Assembly: GCF_902499075.1 (NCBI RefSeq) | Contig: NZ_CABVPP010000008.1 | Span: 1-64,000, forward strand | Direction: 5' to 3' | DNA length: 64,000 bases | From: Burkholderia pseudomultivorans | Lineage (GTDB): Bacteria; Pseudomonadota; Gammaproteobacteria; Burkholderiales; Burkholderiaceae | Part shown: positions 10,195 through 19,613 of the stretch, piece after piece | Numbering within the stretch: position 1 is the stretch's first letter | Layout of the letters: each line of letters starts with the position of its first letter | The notes under the pieces: generated by a model | What the model was told of the DNA's origin: nothing | Seen by the model: only the letters and a program-made list of their open reading frames with translations | Databases searched by the model: none | Translations under genes and position numbers: made by a program

Positions 10195-11274
10195 CTAGGT
10201 GCGCTCGGCGAGCACTTCGTCGGCAAGCGTCGCGACTTCGTCGACGGTTACGTCGTCGACGAAGCTGTCGTCGTGCGCGCAGCGCGACGTCAAATTGGGC
10301 TCGCCGCAGACCGGGCAGACGATACGCGGCGACACTGCCGCGCGACAGCGGCCCTGCGCGAGCGGCAACGCCTGCAGCGCATTGGTGAACCAGAATATAC
10401 CGACGCACGGCGTGCCGAGCGCGGCCGCGAGATGCAGCGGCCCCGTGTCGTTCGACAGCATCAGCGCCGCGTGTTCGAGCAGCGCCGCGAGGCCGCCGAT
10501 GTCGAGCGCGCCGGCCAGATCGAGCGCGGGCGCGTGCATCGCGTCGAGTACCGCGCGCACGATCGGCCGCTCTTGCGCGGTGCCGACCACCGCGATGCGT
10601 AGCCCGCGTGCCGCGAGCCGGTCGGCGACCGCCGCGAAATGCCGCGGCGACCAGCGCCGCCGCGGATCGCGTGCGGACGGCTGCACGACGACGAGCTCGT
10701 GCAGCTGCTCCGCGATGTCGGGCGGCAGCGCTGCGCGCATCGCGTGGCGGTCGCGCTCGATCACGGCGAGGTCGGGGCCGGCCGGCCACAGCGTCGCGCC
10801 GGCCAGGCTCACGATCTCGAGCGCGAGCAGGCGGCGGTTCTGCCAGCGGCCGTAGGGCGTCCAGCGATCGAGCGGCGGCGCGCCCGGCGCGCACGCACCG
10901 ACGGCGATCCGCGCACCGAGCGCGCGCGTGAACGGATTGGCCTGCGCGCCGCCGCCGAACAGCTGCACCGCGACGTCGAACGGCGGATCGTCGGCACGCA
11001 CGCGAAACGTCCGGTCAATGGGCGGCGCGTCGGGCGGCAGCGGGCGGCCGGGATCGACGGCGGCCGGCCGGACGCGCACGACGTCGATCGGGCCCGGCCG
11101 ATCGCGGAAGAACGACGCATGCCAGTCGAGCCCGACATAGACGATGCACGCGTCGCGGTAGGCGACGCGCAAGGCGCGCAGCGCCGGCAGCGTCATCATC
11201 GTGTCGCCGAGCGCGTCCGGGCCGACCACCGCGATGGACCGGACGTCGCCGATATGTCCGTCAACGGATCGCAT
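10195..11274 (-). CDS. GT9 (heptosyltransferase-type) glycosyltransferase
   Basis: A 359-residue protein of glycosyltransferase family 9. The N-terminal domain starts IAVVGPDALGDTMMTLPALR, and the C-terminal domain holds VVQPSARDPRRRWSPRHFAA and LSNDTGPLHLAAALGTPCVG. These are the two halves of an ADP-heptose:LPS-type fold. A CPVCGEPNLTSRCAHDD segment near the end could bind zinc. The gene starts inside the preceding DUF4254-GT2 gene (14-nt overlap), and a second GT9 gene lies upstream on the same strand, so the three form one unit. They probably act in surface-glycan assembly; the acceptor is unknown. Confidence 0.88.
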   Translation of the reverse strand: MRSVDGHIGDVRSIAVVGPDALGDTMMTLPALRALRVAYRDACIVYVGLDWHASFFRDRPGPIDVVRVRPAAVDPGRPLPPDAPPIDRTFRVRADDPPFDVAVQLFGGGAQANPFTRALGARIAVGACAPGAPPLDRWTPYGRWQNRRLLALEIVSLAGATLWPAGPDLAVIERDRHAMRAALPPDIAEQLHELVVVQPSARDPRRRWSPRHFAAVADRLAARGLRIAVVGTAQERPIVRAVLDAMHAPALDLAGALDIGGLAALLEHAALMLSNDTGPLHLAAALGTPCVGIFWFTNALQALPLAQGRCRAAVSPRIVCPVCGEPNLTSRCAHDDSFVDDVTVDEVATLADEVLAERT

Positions 11275-13039
11275 GAGCGGCTTCGTCGATCAGGTGCGCG
11301 AGCACGAACGGCGCATCGACGTCCCGCTCGCGCACGGTCGTCGGCAGTTCCGCGTGATACGCGCCGGACGGAAACAGGCCGCAGCCGCCGAAGCGCGCCA
11401 TCACGCGCAGTTGCGCCAGCACGTCCTCGCCGCAATGCCGCGCCGGCAGTGCGCGCCAGAATTCGAAGCCGCCGCACGCGCGCAGCTTCGCGGTATCGAA
11501 CAGCACGCAGCCGCCGACCCAGGCGACGCGGTAGACGCGCGACGCGTTGCGCGGCACGCGCAGCCGGCATTGCGCGTGGTACAGATTCGCCGCGCTGTGC
11601 AGATGATGACGCGCCCATTCGGGACCGCCTGGCGCGAGCACCTCGGGCCTCACGCGACCGTCCCAGAACTCGACGTGCTGATGGTGCGCGCGCACGTCGC
11701 CGATATGGCTGAGCCCGTGCAGCGCGGAGCCGACGAAGCCGCAGCGGTGCGTGTCGAGCGCGTGCACGAGGCGCGCGACGAGATCGGCTTCGAGAATCAC
11801 GTCGTCGTCGACGAACAGGCAGCGCGGCGCACGCGCATGCGCCAGTAGGAAGGCGCGCTGTTCGGCGAGCCCCATTGCCGGCATGTGGCGCTCGAGCTGC
11901 ACGTCGACGCCCTGCGCGCCGGCGAAGCGCACGGCGGCACGCAGCAGCGCATCGTCGGCAGCCGCGAGCGCCGATTGATCGGAGACGACGACGCGCAACG
12001 GCCGGTGCGTTTGCAGCGCGACGGTCGTCAGCGTCAAGGCAAGCGCGTGCGGGCGGTCGCAGGTCGGAATCAGCACGTCGACGGCGTGCGATGCCGGCTG
12101 TGTCGGCGATGGGCGGGCGATCGTGTCGTGCATGTCGTCCGCGCCGTGCGCTGCGTGGCGCGACGCGGCTGCGTGCGCGTCGGCGGCCGAGCCGCGTGGC
12201 ACACCGGGAGGCGGGCCCGGCGGCGTCGGCGGCGCATCGGGCGGGACGTCCATCGGCGGTGTCGGCGGCATGTCGGGCGGGACATCGGTCGGCCGTGTCG
12301 GCGGCGGGTCGTCGGTCGGCCGTGTCGGCGGCGGGTCGTCGGGTGCGGCCGGTTCGGGCGCATCGTCACGCGTCGGCTCGGCCGGTGCAGCAGTCGGTGC
12401 TGCAGCCGAGGCGACCGGTCCCGCGTTCGCGGCCGCCGTATCGTTCGCGACCTGGCCGCCCAGATACGGATTCAACGCCGGATCGTTGTACATCTTGAAC
12501 TGCCGATACACCTTGAAGCGCGCCGTGCCGGCCGCCGCGTCGGCGAGCAGCGCATCGAGGCACGCGGCGAGATCGGTGCGCTGCTCGCGCAGGCGTTCGA
12601 GTTTCGCGCGGCACGATGCGCGATGCGCGGCGTCGACATCGTCCCGCGCGACGTGCAGCCCCATGTGATGGATCTTCAGCGCGAGGATCGACAGCCGGTC
12701 GATGATCGAGCCGGCCGTTTCGCTGTTGAGCCGCGCATCCGCGTGCGCGGGCGGCAGCGCGGCGAGCAGCACCTCGTCGAGCGCCTCGACCGCGTCGTTG
12801 CGCTGCTGGTTCAGCCGATCGATCGCGCGCTTGTTCTCGACGATCGCGCGATCGGCCACGTCGCGGCGCCGCGCTTCGTCCTCGTGGCGCCACAGCGACG
12901 CATTGCAGTCGTGATTGCGATGGATCTGCCGCCACGCGGGACCGACGTCGTCGACGGTCGCACCGCAGTCGTCGTCGACGCGCGCGAGCAGCGCCGCATC
13001 GTGGAAGTACGTGATGTCGGCGGCATGGATCGGTTGCAT
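11261..13039 (-). CDS. DUF4254 domain fused to a GT2 glycosyltransferase
   Basis: A 592-residue fusion. Residues 1 to about 200 are a DUF4254 domain (WRQIHRNHDCNASLWRHEDE; ETAGSIIDRLSILALKIHHM). The middle is a proline/aspartate-rich linker with short repeats such as DDPPPTRPT and PPDMPPTPP. From about residue 310 comes a family-2 glycosyltransferase (VDVLIPTCDRPHALALTLTT; CLFVDDDVILEADLVARLVH; HCGEDVLAQLR). DUF4254 proteins commonly sit beside glycosyltransferase genes; here the two are one protein. I chose the ATG at 13039 because GAGGAGAGG precedes it; an in-frame GTG lies 27 bases upstream. Neighbours on both sides are GT9 genes on the same strand, supporting a shared glycan pathway. Confidence 0.85.
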   Translation of the reverse strand: MQPIHAADITYFHDAALLARVDDDCGATVDDVGPAWRQIHRNHDCNASLWRHEDEARRRDVADRAIVENKRAIDRLNQQRNDAVEALDEVLLAALPPAHADARLNSETAGSIIDRLSILALKIHHMGLHVARDDVDAAHRASCRAKLERLREQRTDLAACLDALLADAAAGTARFKVYRQFKMYNDPALNPYLGGQVANDTAAANAGPVASAAAPTAAPAEPTRDDAPEPAAPDDPPPTRPTDDPPPTRPTDVPPDMPPTPPMDVPPDAPPTPPGPPPGVPRGSAADAHAAASRHAAHGADDMHDTIARPSPTQPASHAVDVLIPTCDRPHALALTLTTVALQTHRPLRVVVSDQSALAAADDALLRAAVRFAGAQGVDVQLERHMPAMGLAEQRAFLLAHARAPRCLFVDDDVILEADLVARLVHALDTHRCGFVGSALHGLSHIGDVRAHHQHVEFWDGRVRPEVLAPGGPEWARHHLHSAANLYHAQCRLRVPRNASRVYRVAWVGGCVLFDTAKLRACGGFEFWRALPARHCGEDVLAQLRVMARFGGCGLFPSGAYHAELPTTVRERDVDAPFVLAHLIDEAAHAIR

Positions 13040-13072
13040 CGGCCTCTCCTCGATCGGTTCGGACACGTGGCG

Positions 13073-14182
13073 CTAGCGCGCGGACACGTCGTCTCGCGGC
13101 GGCGATAGCGCGGCCGCCGCGTGTGCGCGTGCATCGCGCGACAGCAGCATGCAGCCCGCTTCGAGCACGTCGTTTACGCGCGTCGCGTCCGGGTCGCGCA
13201 CGCATACGTGGCGGTTGCGGTCGAGCGGCGCCCAGCGCTCGGGGTCCGCGCGGCCCAACACGACGACGCTCGGCACGCGCAGCGCGGCCGCGAGATGCGA
13301 GACGCCGGTGTCGTTGCAAAGCAGGAGCCGCGCACGCGCGATCAGCGCGGCCATCGCGCCGATCGACAGCCCGCAGGTCGCGTCGATCGTGTCGCCGCCC
13401 GTGCGCGCGGCGACATGACGCGCGAGCGGCTGCTCGGCCGCGGATCCGGTCAGCACGATCGTCAGCCCGTGACACGCGGCGAGATGGCGCGCGACGTGCG
13501 CGAACGCGTCGGGCGGCCAGCACTTGTGTGCGGCGCTCGCGCCCGGATGCACGCAGAGCAGCGGCCGGTCGCCGAGCCGTGCGAGCAGCCCGCTGTCGCG
13601 CAGTTCCGCATGGTCGGCCGGCGTAAGCGGAAATTCGAGGTGCGACGCGTCGGCCGACGGTGTCGACGCGCCGAGTGCGCGTACGAGCTGCAGCAGGCGC
13701 AGCGGTTCGGGGCCGCGGTCCGGATAGGGCAGCCACGCACGCGTCGTGGGCACGGCATCGGTGCGCGTGAAGCCCGCGACGGCCCGCGCGCCGAAACGGC
13801 CGACGATCGCGTTCGTCACGCGGCCGTCGCCGTGCATCTGGATCGCGAGATCGGGCTGCCAGCGCGCGAGCGTCGCGCCGAAGTCCGCGCGTGCCGCCTC
13901 GTCGACCGTGCGCTCCGGCAGCCGCGCATCGCCGGGAAAAACCGCGATGTCGTCGACGTAGCGATCGTAGCGGCGCATCCACTGCGCGGCCGACGGCAGC
14001 GTGACGAGCCGGATCGCGGCCGCCGGCTGCGCGTCGCGCAGCGCGCGCAAGGCGGGGACGGCGCACAGCATGTCGCCGAGCCGCAGCGCACGGAACACGA
14101 CGATCGAGCGCAGCGGGCGCGCGAGCGGCGGTGTATCGGCGATGCGCTGCTGCATCGACGCGGCAAACGGGATCACGGACAT
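13073..14182 (-). CDS. GT9 (heptosyltransferase-type) glycosyltransferase
   Basis: A 369-residue GT9 protein and probably the first gene of the leftward glycan unit. Motifs: SIVVFRALRLGDMLCAVPAL at the N-terminal nucleotide-sugar fold, VHPGASAAHKCWPPDAFAHV at the start of the second domain, and LLCNDTGVSHLAAALRVPSV with VLGRADPERWAPL near the end. Only about 33 bp separate it from the DUF4254-GT2 gene. The start at 14182 gives normal length but has no clear ribosome site; a later ATG at MQQRIADTPPL is possible. Confidence 0.85.
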   Translation of the reverse strand: MSVIPFAASMQQRIADTPPLARPLRSIVVFRALRLGDMLCAVPALRALRDAQPAAAIRLVTLPSAAQWMRRYDRYVDDIAVFPGDARLPERTVDEAARADFGATLARWQPDLAIQMHGDGRVTNAIVGRFGARAVAGFTRTDAVPTTRAWLPYPDRGPEPLRLLQLVRALGASTPSADASHLEFPLTPADHAELRDSGLLARLGDRPLLCVHPGASAAHKCWPPDAFAHVARHLAACHGLTIVLTGSAAEQPLARHVAARTGGDTIDATCGLSIGAMAALIARARLLLCNDTGVSHLAAALRVPSVVVLGRADPERWAPLDRNRHVCVRDPDATRVNDVLEAGCMLLSRDARAHAAAALSPPRDDVSAR

Positions 14183-14630
14183 GACGGACGCGGTTAGCAA
14201 GCGCCGCAGGCGGGCGCGACGGCGTGCGGGCCCGCATCGGCCGTACCTGCCTCGCGGGCCGCGCGCCGCGCGGCGCCGGCATGCGCGAGCGGCACGCCGT
14301 GCAGCGGCCGTGCCACGCGCGCGCGTGCACGCGGCGCGGATGCCGCGCTGCGTCGACACCTTTCTACAATCGCGCGGACAGGTTCTACACGTGCACGAAC
14401 GGCCGAACGGCGCACGCGGCAGCCGATTACGAGCGACGACGCATTTGTCCGACGACAGCGTGCGCCCATGGCGGTGTAGCGGGGACGGAACTTGCTGATC
14501 GGTCGTATCCACCGCGATCCCCGCGGTGCGGGCAACCGCCGACGTCTTCGGCCGGCATCCCGCGCGCGCCGTGCGCTGCCGCGTGCGCGCGACGGCGTGC
14601 CGATCGCGCGTCGGCGCGCGGAGCGCGCAC
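14183..14630. other. divergent intergenic stretch
   Basis: This 448-bp stretch separates the leftward glycosyltransferase unit from the rightward mgtC gene, so it should hold both promoters. I see no convincing -35/-10 pair, operator or small gene. Long open frames across it reflect the GC content. Confidence 0.4.
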
Positions 14631-15341
14631 ATGGACACGATGCCGATCGTTCTTCAATGGGGCGACATCCTCGCCCGCGTCGCACTGTCGCTGATCGCCG
14701 GCGCGCTGATCGGCTTCGATCGCAGCGAGGCCGGCAAGACGGCCGGCTTGCGCACGGCGATGCTCGTCTGCGCCGCCGCGTGCCTGGCGATGCTGCAGGT
14801 GAATGCGTTGCTCGGGCAGAGCGGCAAGACGCCGCAAAGCTTCGCGCAGCTCGACCTGATGCGGCTGCCGCTCGGGATCCTGACCGGCATGGGCTTCATC
14901 GGCGGCGGCGCGATCCTGCATCGCGACGGGCTCGTCACGGGCGTGACGACGGCCGCGACGCTGTGGTTCGTCACGGTGATCGGGCTGTGCATCGGCGGCG
15001 GGCAATTGCAGCTGGGCGCGCTCGGGCTCGCGGTCGGGCTCGTCGTCATATGGCCGCTGCGGCACGTCGAGCAGCGGCTGCGGCGCACGCGCACCGCGCT
15101 CGTGACGGTCGAATACGAGATCGCGTCGACGAGCCGCGACCGCCTGCTCGCGCTGATGCGCGAGGCGGGCTTCAAGTGCCGCGTGCGCGGGTTTCACGAG
15201 GCGGCGACGCAGTCGCTGCGCGAGGAAACCTTCGTCGTGCAATGGCGCGAAACGCCCGACAACGACGCGATGGTGCACCGGCTCACCGGCATGGCGGGCC
15301 CCGCCGGCCTGAAGTCGATCCGCTGTTCGGCGGAGAACTGA
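14631..15341 (+). CDS. MgtC/SapB-family inner-membrane protein
   Basis: A 236-residue MgtC-family protein with four or five N-terminal transmembrane helices and a soluble C-terminal domain. The family signature is present in slightly modified form: LSLIAGALIGFDRSEAGKTA, then GLRTAMLVCAAACLAML. It continues with GMGFIGGGAILHRDGLVTGV and TTAATLWFVTVIGLCIGGG. The C-terminal region (LVTVEYEIASTSRDRLLALM) looks like the ACT-like domain of MgtC. Relatives help intracellular survival and act on ATP synthase or low-magnesium adaptation. No leader peptide or magnesium-responsive leader was recognised upstream. Confidence 0.88.
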   Translation: MDTMPIVLQWGDILARVALSLIAGALIGFDRSEAGKTAGLRTAMLVCAAACLAMLQVNALLGQSGKTPQSFAQLDLMRLPLGILTGMGFIGGGAILHRDGLVTGVTTAATLWFVTVIGLCIGGGQLQLGALGLAVGLVVIWPLRHVEQRLRRTRTALVTVEYEIASTSRDRLLALMREAGFKCRVRGFHEAATQSLREETFVVQWRETPDNDAMVHRLTGMAGPAGLKSIRCSAEN

Positions 15342-15433
15342 CGCGCGCCGGCGCGCGAATCCGCGCGCGGAACGCCCGATGCTCGTTCGCCGCACCGCGC
15401 TTTGCGGTTTTCCGGTTTTGGAAGGAGTGAACC

Positions 15434-15859
15434 ATGACGATAGTGGCTGATGTAATGACGCGCGACGCCGCGACGATCGGGCCGACGCAGACGCTGCGCG
15501 ATGCGGCGAAGCTGATGGACGACCTGAACGTCGGCGCGCTGCCGGTGTGCGACGGAACGCGGCTGATCGGGATGCTGACCGACCGCGACATCGTCGTGCG
15601 GGCGGTGTCGATGGGCGTGCCGCCCGACGAGTCGATCGAGGGCGTCGTCAGCGGACCCGCGAACTGGTGCTACGAGGACGACGACATCGCGGAGGTCCAG
15701 AAGAAGATGGAGGACGCGCAGATCCGTCGCGTGCCGGTGGTCGACCGCGAGAAGCGGCTGGTCGGCATCGTCGCGCTCGGCGATCTCGCGACCTCGGCCG
15801 ACGGCGGCATGTCGTCGACGCTCGGTGCCGTCTCGTCGCCGTCGCGGCCGGAGCGCTGA
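15434..15859 (+). CDS. CBS-domain protein
   Basis: A 141-residue protein made of a CBS pair. The first repeat runs from about residue 8 ([20 protein letters not shown] to [10 protein letters not shown]), the second from about residue 75 ([20 protein letters not shown] to [13 protein letters not shown]). Such stand-alone pairs bind adenosine nucleotides and act as energy sensors; the partner is unknown. GGAAGGAG precedes the ATG. Genes for DUF2934 and a zinc ribbon follow on the same strand, a grouping of small stress-type proteins common in Burkholderia. Confidence 0.9.
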   Translation: MTIVADVMTRDAATIGPTQTLRDAAKLMDDLNVGALPVCDGTRLIGMLTDRDIVVRAVSMGVPPDESIEGVVSGPANWCYEDDDIAEVQKKMEDAQIRRVPVVDREKRLVGIVALGDLATSADGGMSSTLGAVSSPSRPER

Positions 15860-15921
15860 TGGCGGCCCCGCGCAAGGCCCGGCGCACGGGCAGCAAACGC
15901 ATCGATCATCGGGAGAACGTG

Positions 15922-16194
15922 ATGGACGATCAGCAGAACGTGAAGAACGGCGACAGGGAAGCGCAGATCAGGGAACGCGCGTACCGTCTCTGGCAGGACG
16001 CCGGCTCGCCGGACGGCAACGCGGAAGCGTACTGGCTGATGGCCGAGCGGCAGCTCGACGCGGAGGGCGGCGCGACGGCCGCGACCGAGCCGCCGCTCGA
16101 GCAGTCGGCGAAACGCCGGATTCCGGGCGAGCCGCTGCAGGAGGACGATACCGCGCTGTCCGACGAGCTCGCGCACGACCGGCGGCGCATCTGA
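15922..16194 (+). CDS. DUF2934 protein
   Basis: A 90-residue protein whose core, QIRERAYRLWQDAGSPDGNA followed by EAYWLMAERQL, is the DUF2934 signature. The function of the family is unknown. The ATG at 15922 was chosen because GGGAGAACGTG precedes it. A longer form could start at the ATG overlapping the CBS stop (15859), which would add 21 basic residues. The tail is acidic and low in complexity. Confidence 0.75.
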   Translation: MDDQQNVKNGDREAQIRERAYRLWQDAGSPDGNAEAYWLMAERQLDAEGGATAATEPPLEQSAKRRIPGEPLQEDDTALSDELAHDRRRI

Positions 16195-16261
16195 ACGACG
16201 ACGGCCGCAGCGCGTCGGCGTGCGGCCGGCGCGCGTGCGCGCGTCGTCATGGAGATTCGAC

Positions 16262-16426
16262 ATGACGGCTCATGCAGGCGAAAAAGCGGAGAAGACGGGC
16301 GACTTCCGCTGCGAGAAGTGCCATCGCTCGACGCACGTGCGTCAGGGCGAGCGGATTCCGAAGTGTCCGCATTGCGGCAACGACACGTACGGCGAGCGCA
16401 CGCGCGAGCCCGGCAACAAGGGATGA
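16262..16426 (+). CDS. small zinc-ribbon protein
   Basis: A 54-residue protein with two CxxC pairs (FRCEKCHRSTHV and IPKCPHCGNDTYGER) that form a rubredoxin-like or zinc-ribbon fold. Small ribbons of this type are common in proteobacterial stress loci; no specific role can be assigned. A GGAG sits 8 bases before the ATG. It follows the DUF2934 gene on the same strand. Confidence 0.75.
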   Translation: MTAHAGEKAEKTGDFRCEKCHRSTHVRQGERIPKCPHCGNDTYGERTREPGNKG

Positions 16427-16563
16427 GGGAGCGGCGCGGTGCCACGCGCGACGCGCGAGCGGGGCGCCGTGCAGCGGGTGCCGTGCAACGGGCGACGTGC
16501 AACGCGCGCCGCGTGGGCGCGCCGTGCACACAGACGCCGTGCCGCGCGCACCGCGCGGCGACG

Positions 16564-16692
16564 CTAGCCGTCTTCGCCGACTTCCGTCGGATCCGGCAAT
16601 TCGGGCAGATCGTCGTTGCGCTCGGGCGCGGGCGGTTCGGGCGGCCGGCCGGTATCGTCGTGTTCCTGCGGCGGGGTCGGGGTGCCGGTCAT
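16564..16692 (-). CDS. small proline-rich acidic protein
   Basis: A 42-residue open frame starting MTGTPTPPQEHDDTGRPPEP and ending LPDPTEVGEDG. A strong ribosome site (GGAGG, 16698-16702 on the minus strand) precedes the ATG. Composition resembles the 96-residue protein at 19614: both are rich in Pro, Glu and Asp and start MT. No family was recognised and the polypeptide is probably disordered. Confidence 0.55.
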   Translation of the reverse strand: MTGTPTPPQEHDDTGRPPEPPAPERNDDLPELPDPTEVGEDG

Positions 16693-16805
16693 GATCGTCC
16701 TCCGTGATGATTGCGGCCGCGGAATCGGCCGTTACGATGGACGAGCATCGCGCGTGCCGCATGCGCCGCACACGGTACGCAGCAGCACGCGGCCGCTACA
16801 AGCGC

Positions 16806-19088
16806 TCACAGCTGCGGCTGTCCGTCGACTTGCGGCAACGGCGGAACGGGCGACGCGGCCGGCACGGGCGCCACGGCTGCGATGGGTGCCGCGGGCGCCA
16901 GCGGCGCCGGCGCATGCACGGGGTCGCTGTCGTCGATCGCGCGGTGCAGCGCGGCCGGATCGACCGGCTTCACGAGATGATGACGGAATCCCGCTTCGAG
17001 ACAGCGTTCGCGATCCGCAATCCGGCCGTAGCCGGTCAGCGCGAGGAAGGTGCAGGGCTTGTCGGTCTCGATGGCCTTCAGCCGCCGGATCAGCTCATAG
17101 CCGTCCATGACCGGCAGTCCGATATCGAGGATCGCGACGTCGGGCTCGTGCGAGCGGAACGCGCCGAGCGCCGACAGCGGGTCGTGCACGACCGCGACGT
17201 CGTGCCCCGCGTCGCGCAGCCATTGCGCGAGCGTCGCGGCCGCGTCCTCGTTGTCGTCGACGAGCAGCACGCGGCGGCGCGTGCCGACCGGCACCGCGGC
17301 GGGCCGATGCTCGGGTTCGCGCGCGTCGGCGTCGAGCGCGGTCGGCCGGTATTCGGGCAGCGTCACCGTGAACGTACTGCCGAGACCAGGCCCTGCGCTA
17401 TCGGCGCGGACGGTCCCGCCGTGCAGCATCACGAAGCTCTTCACGAGCGCGAGACCGATGCCGAGGCCGCCGTCCATGCGTCCCGGCTCGCCGCCGAGCC
17501 GGAAAAACGGTTCGAAGATGCTGTCGAGCCGGTCCGGCGGAATGCCGGCGCCGCTGTCGCGCACTTCGATGACGATCGTGTCGCCGTCGCTGCGCGCGAC
17601 GTGCAGCCCGATGTCGCCGCCCGGCGCCGTGTATTTCGCCGCGTTGGTCAGCAGGTTCGCGACGACCTGCGACAGCCGCACCGGATCGCCGTGGCAGCGG
17701 ACGTCCGCATCGATGTCGACGTGCAGCCGATGGCGGCGCTGTTCGAGCAGCGGGCTCGCGACTTCGACCGCGCGATCGACGATGTCGCCGATCCGCACCG
17801 CTTCCTTCTTCAGCTCGATCTTGCCGCGCGTGATGCGCGACACGTCGAGCAGATCGTCGATCAGCCGCACCATGTGATCGAGCTGCCGCTGGATGATCGC
17901 GATCTCGTTCGGCGTCGCGTGGCCTTCGCGGCTGCGCACGAGCTCGAGCGCGAGCGAGATCGGCGTCAGCGGATTGCGCAGTTCGTGGCCGAGCACGGCG
18001 AGGAACTGGTCCTTCGCGTGATTGGCGTCGCGCAGTTCGGCGAGCAGCCGGTCGCGCTCCGCGTTCGCCGCCTGCAGCTTCTCGCGCGCGGCGACGTGCT
18101 CGGTCACTTCGACCGCGCTGACGATCACGCCGATGCCGTCGGCTTGCGGCTGCGGGTTGAAATGCAGCCGATAGACGCGCGCGCCCTCGGGCGTCGCGCG
18201 GTCGCGATGTTCGCCGATCGTCGTCGACACGCCGTGCGCGCGCGCATCGTCGAGCGCGCGCGTGACGGCCGGCGAGTCCGCGCCCGGCATCACGGACGCG
18301 AGCGGCCGGCCGACGATGTCGGTGCGTCCGCACATCGCCGAAAACCGGTGGTTCGCGAGCACGATGCGGTGTTCGGGGCCGGCGAGCAACGCGATCGGCA
18401 GCGGCGCGTGCATCAGCACGCCGTTGCGCTGGCGCTCGGCGTCCTCGCGGCGGCGGATCTCGGCGCCGAGTGCGCGCGAGCGCTGCTGCGACAGCGCGAG
18501 CGTCAGATGTAGCTCGCGCTCGTCGTTGCGCAGCGACGCGGCCGGCAGCACGCGCCGGTGCAGCGCACAGACGTGGCGAAACAGCGTCGATTGCTCGGCG
18601 CCCGGAAACGCGTCGTGCGGATAGCCGCAATAGAGCGAGAAGCGGTGCCGCTCGATCAGCTCGTTCCAGAGCGCCTCGAGCCGCAGCGCGGCGTCCGGCT
18701 GGCCGCGCGCGCAGAGCACGGCGACCATTTCACCGAACGCATGCACGGGCCGGCCCGCGGCGATCGCGGCTTCGACTATCGCGCCGACCGAGCGCAGAAA
18801 ACGATCGCGATCGGGCATGTCGCCGTCCATGAAGCGCGCGAGCAGCGCTTCGGCATCCGACACGAACACGCGCCGGCGTGCCGGCTCGCCGATCGCGGCG
18901 ACCAGCGCGCCGAGCCGCTCGACGACGTCGGCGAGGCGGTCGGCGCGCACGATCACGATCGCGCTGCCGCCGCTGCGCAGCGCGTCGCCGGCGAACGCGA
19001 CGACCTCCGGCAGCAATTGCTCGACGGAATCGTAGAACTGGACGAAATGGTCGGCGCCGCTCGGCGCCGGTTCCAGCGGAGAAACCAT
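16806..19088 (-). CDS. MEDS-domain hybrid sensor histidine kinase
   Basis: A 760-residue soluble hybrid kinase. Residues 5 to about 185 are a MEDS sensor domain (DHFVQFYDSVEQLLPEVVAF; FSLYCGYPHDAFPG). A PAS domain follows (about 240-340). HisKA then has its phosphorylated His in FLAVLGHELRNPLTPISLAL, HATPase_c has VVANLLTNAAKY, DSGAGIPPD and GGLGIGLALVKSF, and a C-terminal receiver has Asp in VAILDIGLPVMDGYELIRRL. There are no transmembrane helices, so the signal is cytoplasmic, perhaps a small organic ligand as in other MEDS proteins. No separate response regulator lies next to it. Confidence 0.92.
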   Translation of the reverse strand: MVSPLEPAPSGADHFVQFYDSVEQLLPEVVAFAGDALRSGGSAIVIVRADRLADVVERLGALVAAIGEPARRRVFVSDAEALLARFMDGDMPDRDRFLRSVGAIVEAAIAAGRPVHAFGEMVAVLCARGQPDAALRLEALWNELIERHRFSLYCGYPHDAFPGAEQSTLFRHVCALHRRVLPAASLRNDERELHLTLALSQQRSRALGAEIRRREDAERQRNGVLMHAPLPIALLAGPEHRIVLANHRFSAMCGRTDIVGRPLASVMPGADSPAVTRALDDARAHGVSTTIGEHRDRATPEGARVYRLHFNPQPQADGIGVIVSAVEVTEHVAAREKLQAANAERDRLLAELRDANHAKDQFLAVLGHELRNPLTPISLALELVRSREGHATPNEIAIIQRQLDHMVRLIDDLLDVSRITRGKIELKKEAVRIGDIVDRAVEVASPLLEQRRHRLHVDIDADVRCHGDPVRLSQVVANLLTNAAKYTAPGGDIGLHVARSDGDTIVIEVRDSGAGIPPDRLDSIFEPFFRLGGEPGRMDGGLGIGLALVKSFVMLHGGTVRADSAGPGLGSTFTVTLPEYRPTALDADAREPEHRPAAVPVGTRRRVLLVDDNEDAAATLAQWLRDAGHDVAVVHDPLSALGAFRSHEPDVAILDIGLPVMDGYELIRRLKAIETDKPCTFLALTGYGRIADRERCLEAGFRHHLVKPVDPAALHRAIDDSDPVHAPAPLAPAAPIAAVAPVPAASPVPPLPQVDGQPQL

Positions 19089-19613
19089 TGTTGTATCTCG
19101 CTACGGGTTGCCGTGAAGCGTTGCGCACGGTGGTCGCCGAGGTACCGCGCGCGCTGCCGCATGGCTGTGCTCGTCCTCCCGGTCGTTGCGTGCGCCGCCG
19201 GCAGGCGATGCGCGCACGACACCGGACGAGTCGTTTCCTGTCGTTGCCCCAAACCACGGCAGTGTGACGATGCCGCAATGCGGTAGCCGGGCGTAGCAAT
19301 GCGCGTGCCGCGCCCCGGCGACCGCCCGGACGACCGCCTGGCCGCGCCGGACGGGGCAGCCGCGCCGCGCGCGAGTCGGCCCTCGTGCGTGCGGCGCTTG
19401 TAAATTCTGCATCGTGTGTAGCGGACGGACAAGCCGCGGCGCGTGCGGTGGCATGCGCGGCGGGCCGGTCGCCGCGGATTCCCGCCAATTCGTCGCATGG
19501 TCGCACGCCATCGATGCGCGCGCGTCGGAATGGCGCTTGCTTGCGGCCACGCTGCAGGCCGCCGCCGCTCCGGCGGCGACGTACCGTTGCAGCCGCATCT
19601 ACCGGAAAGAACC
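19089..19613. other. gene-free stretch
   Basis: This 525-bp stretch between the leftward kinase and the next rightward gene holds no frame that looks like a real protein. It must contain the kinase promoter, but I cannot point to one. Confidence 0.35.
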
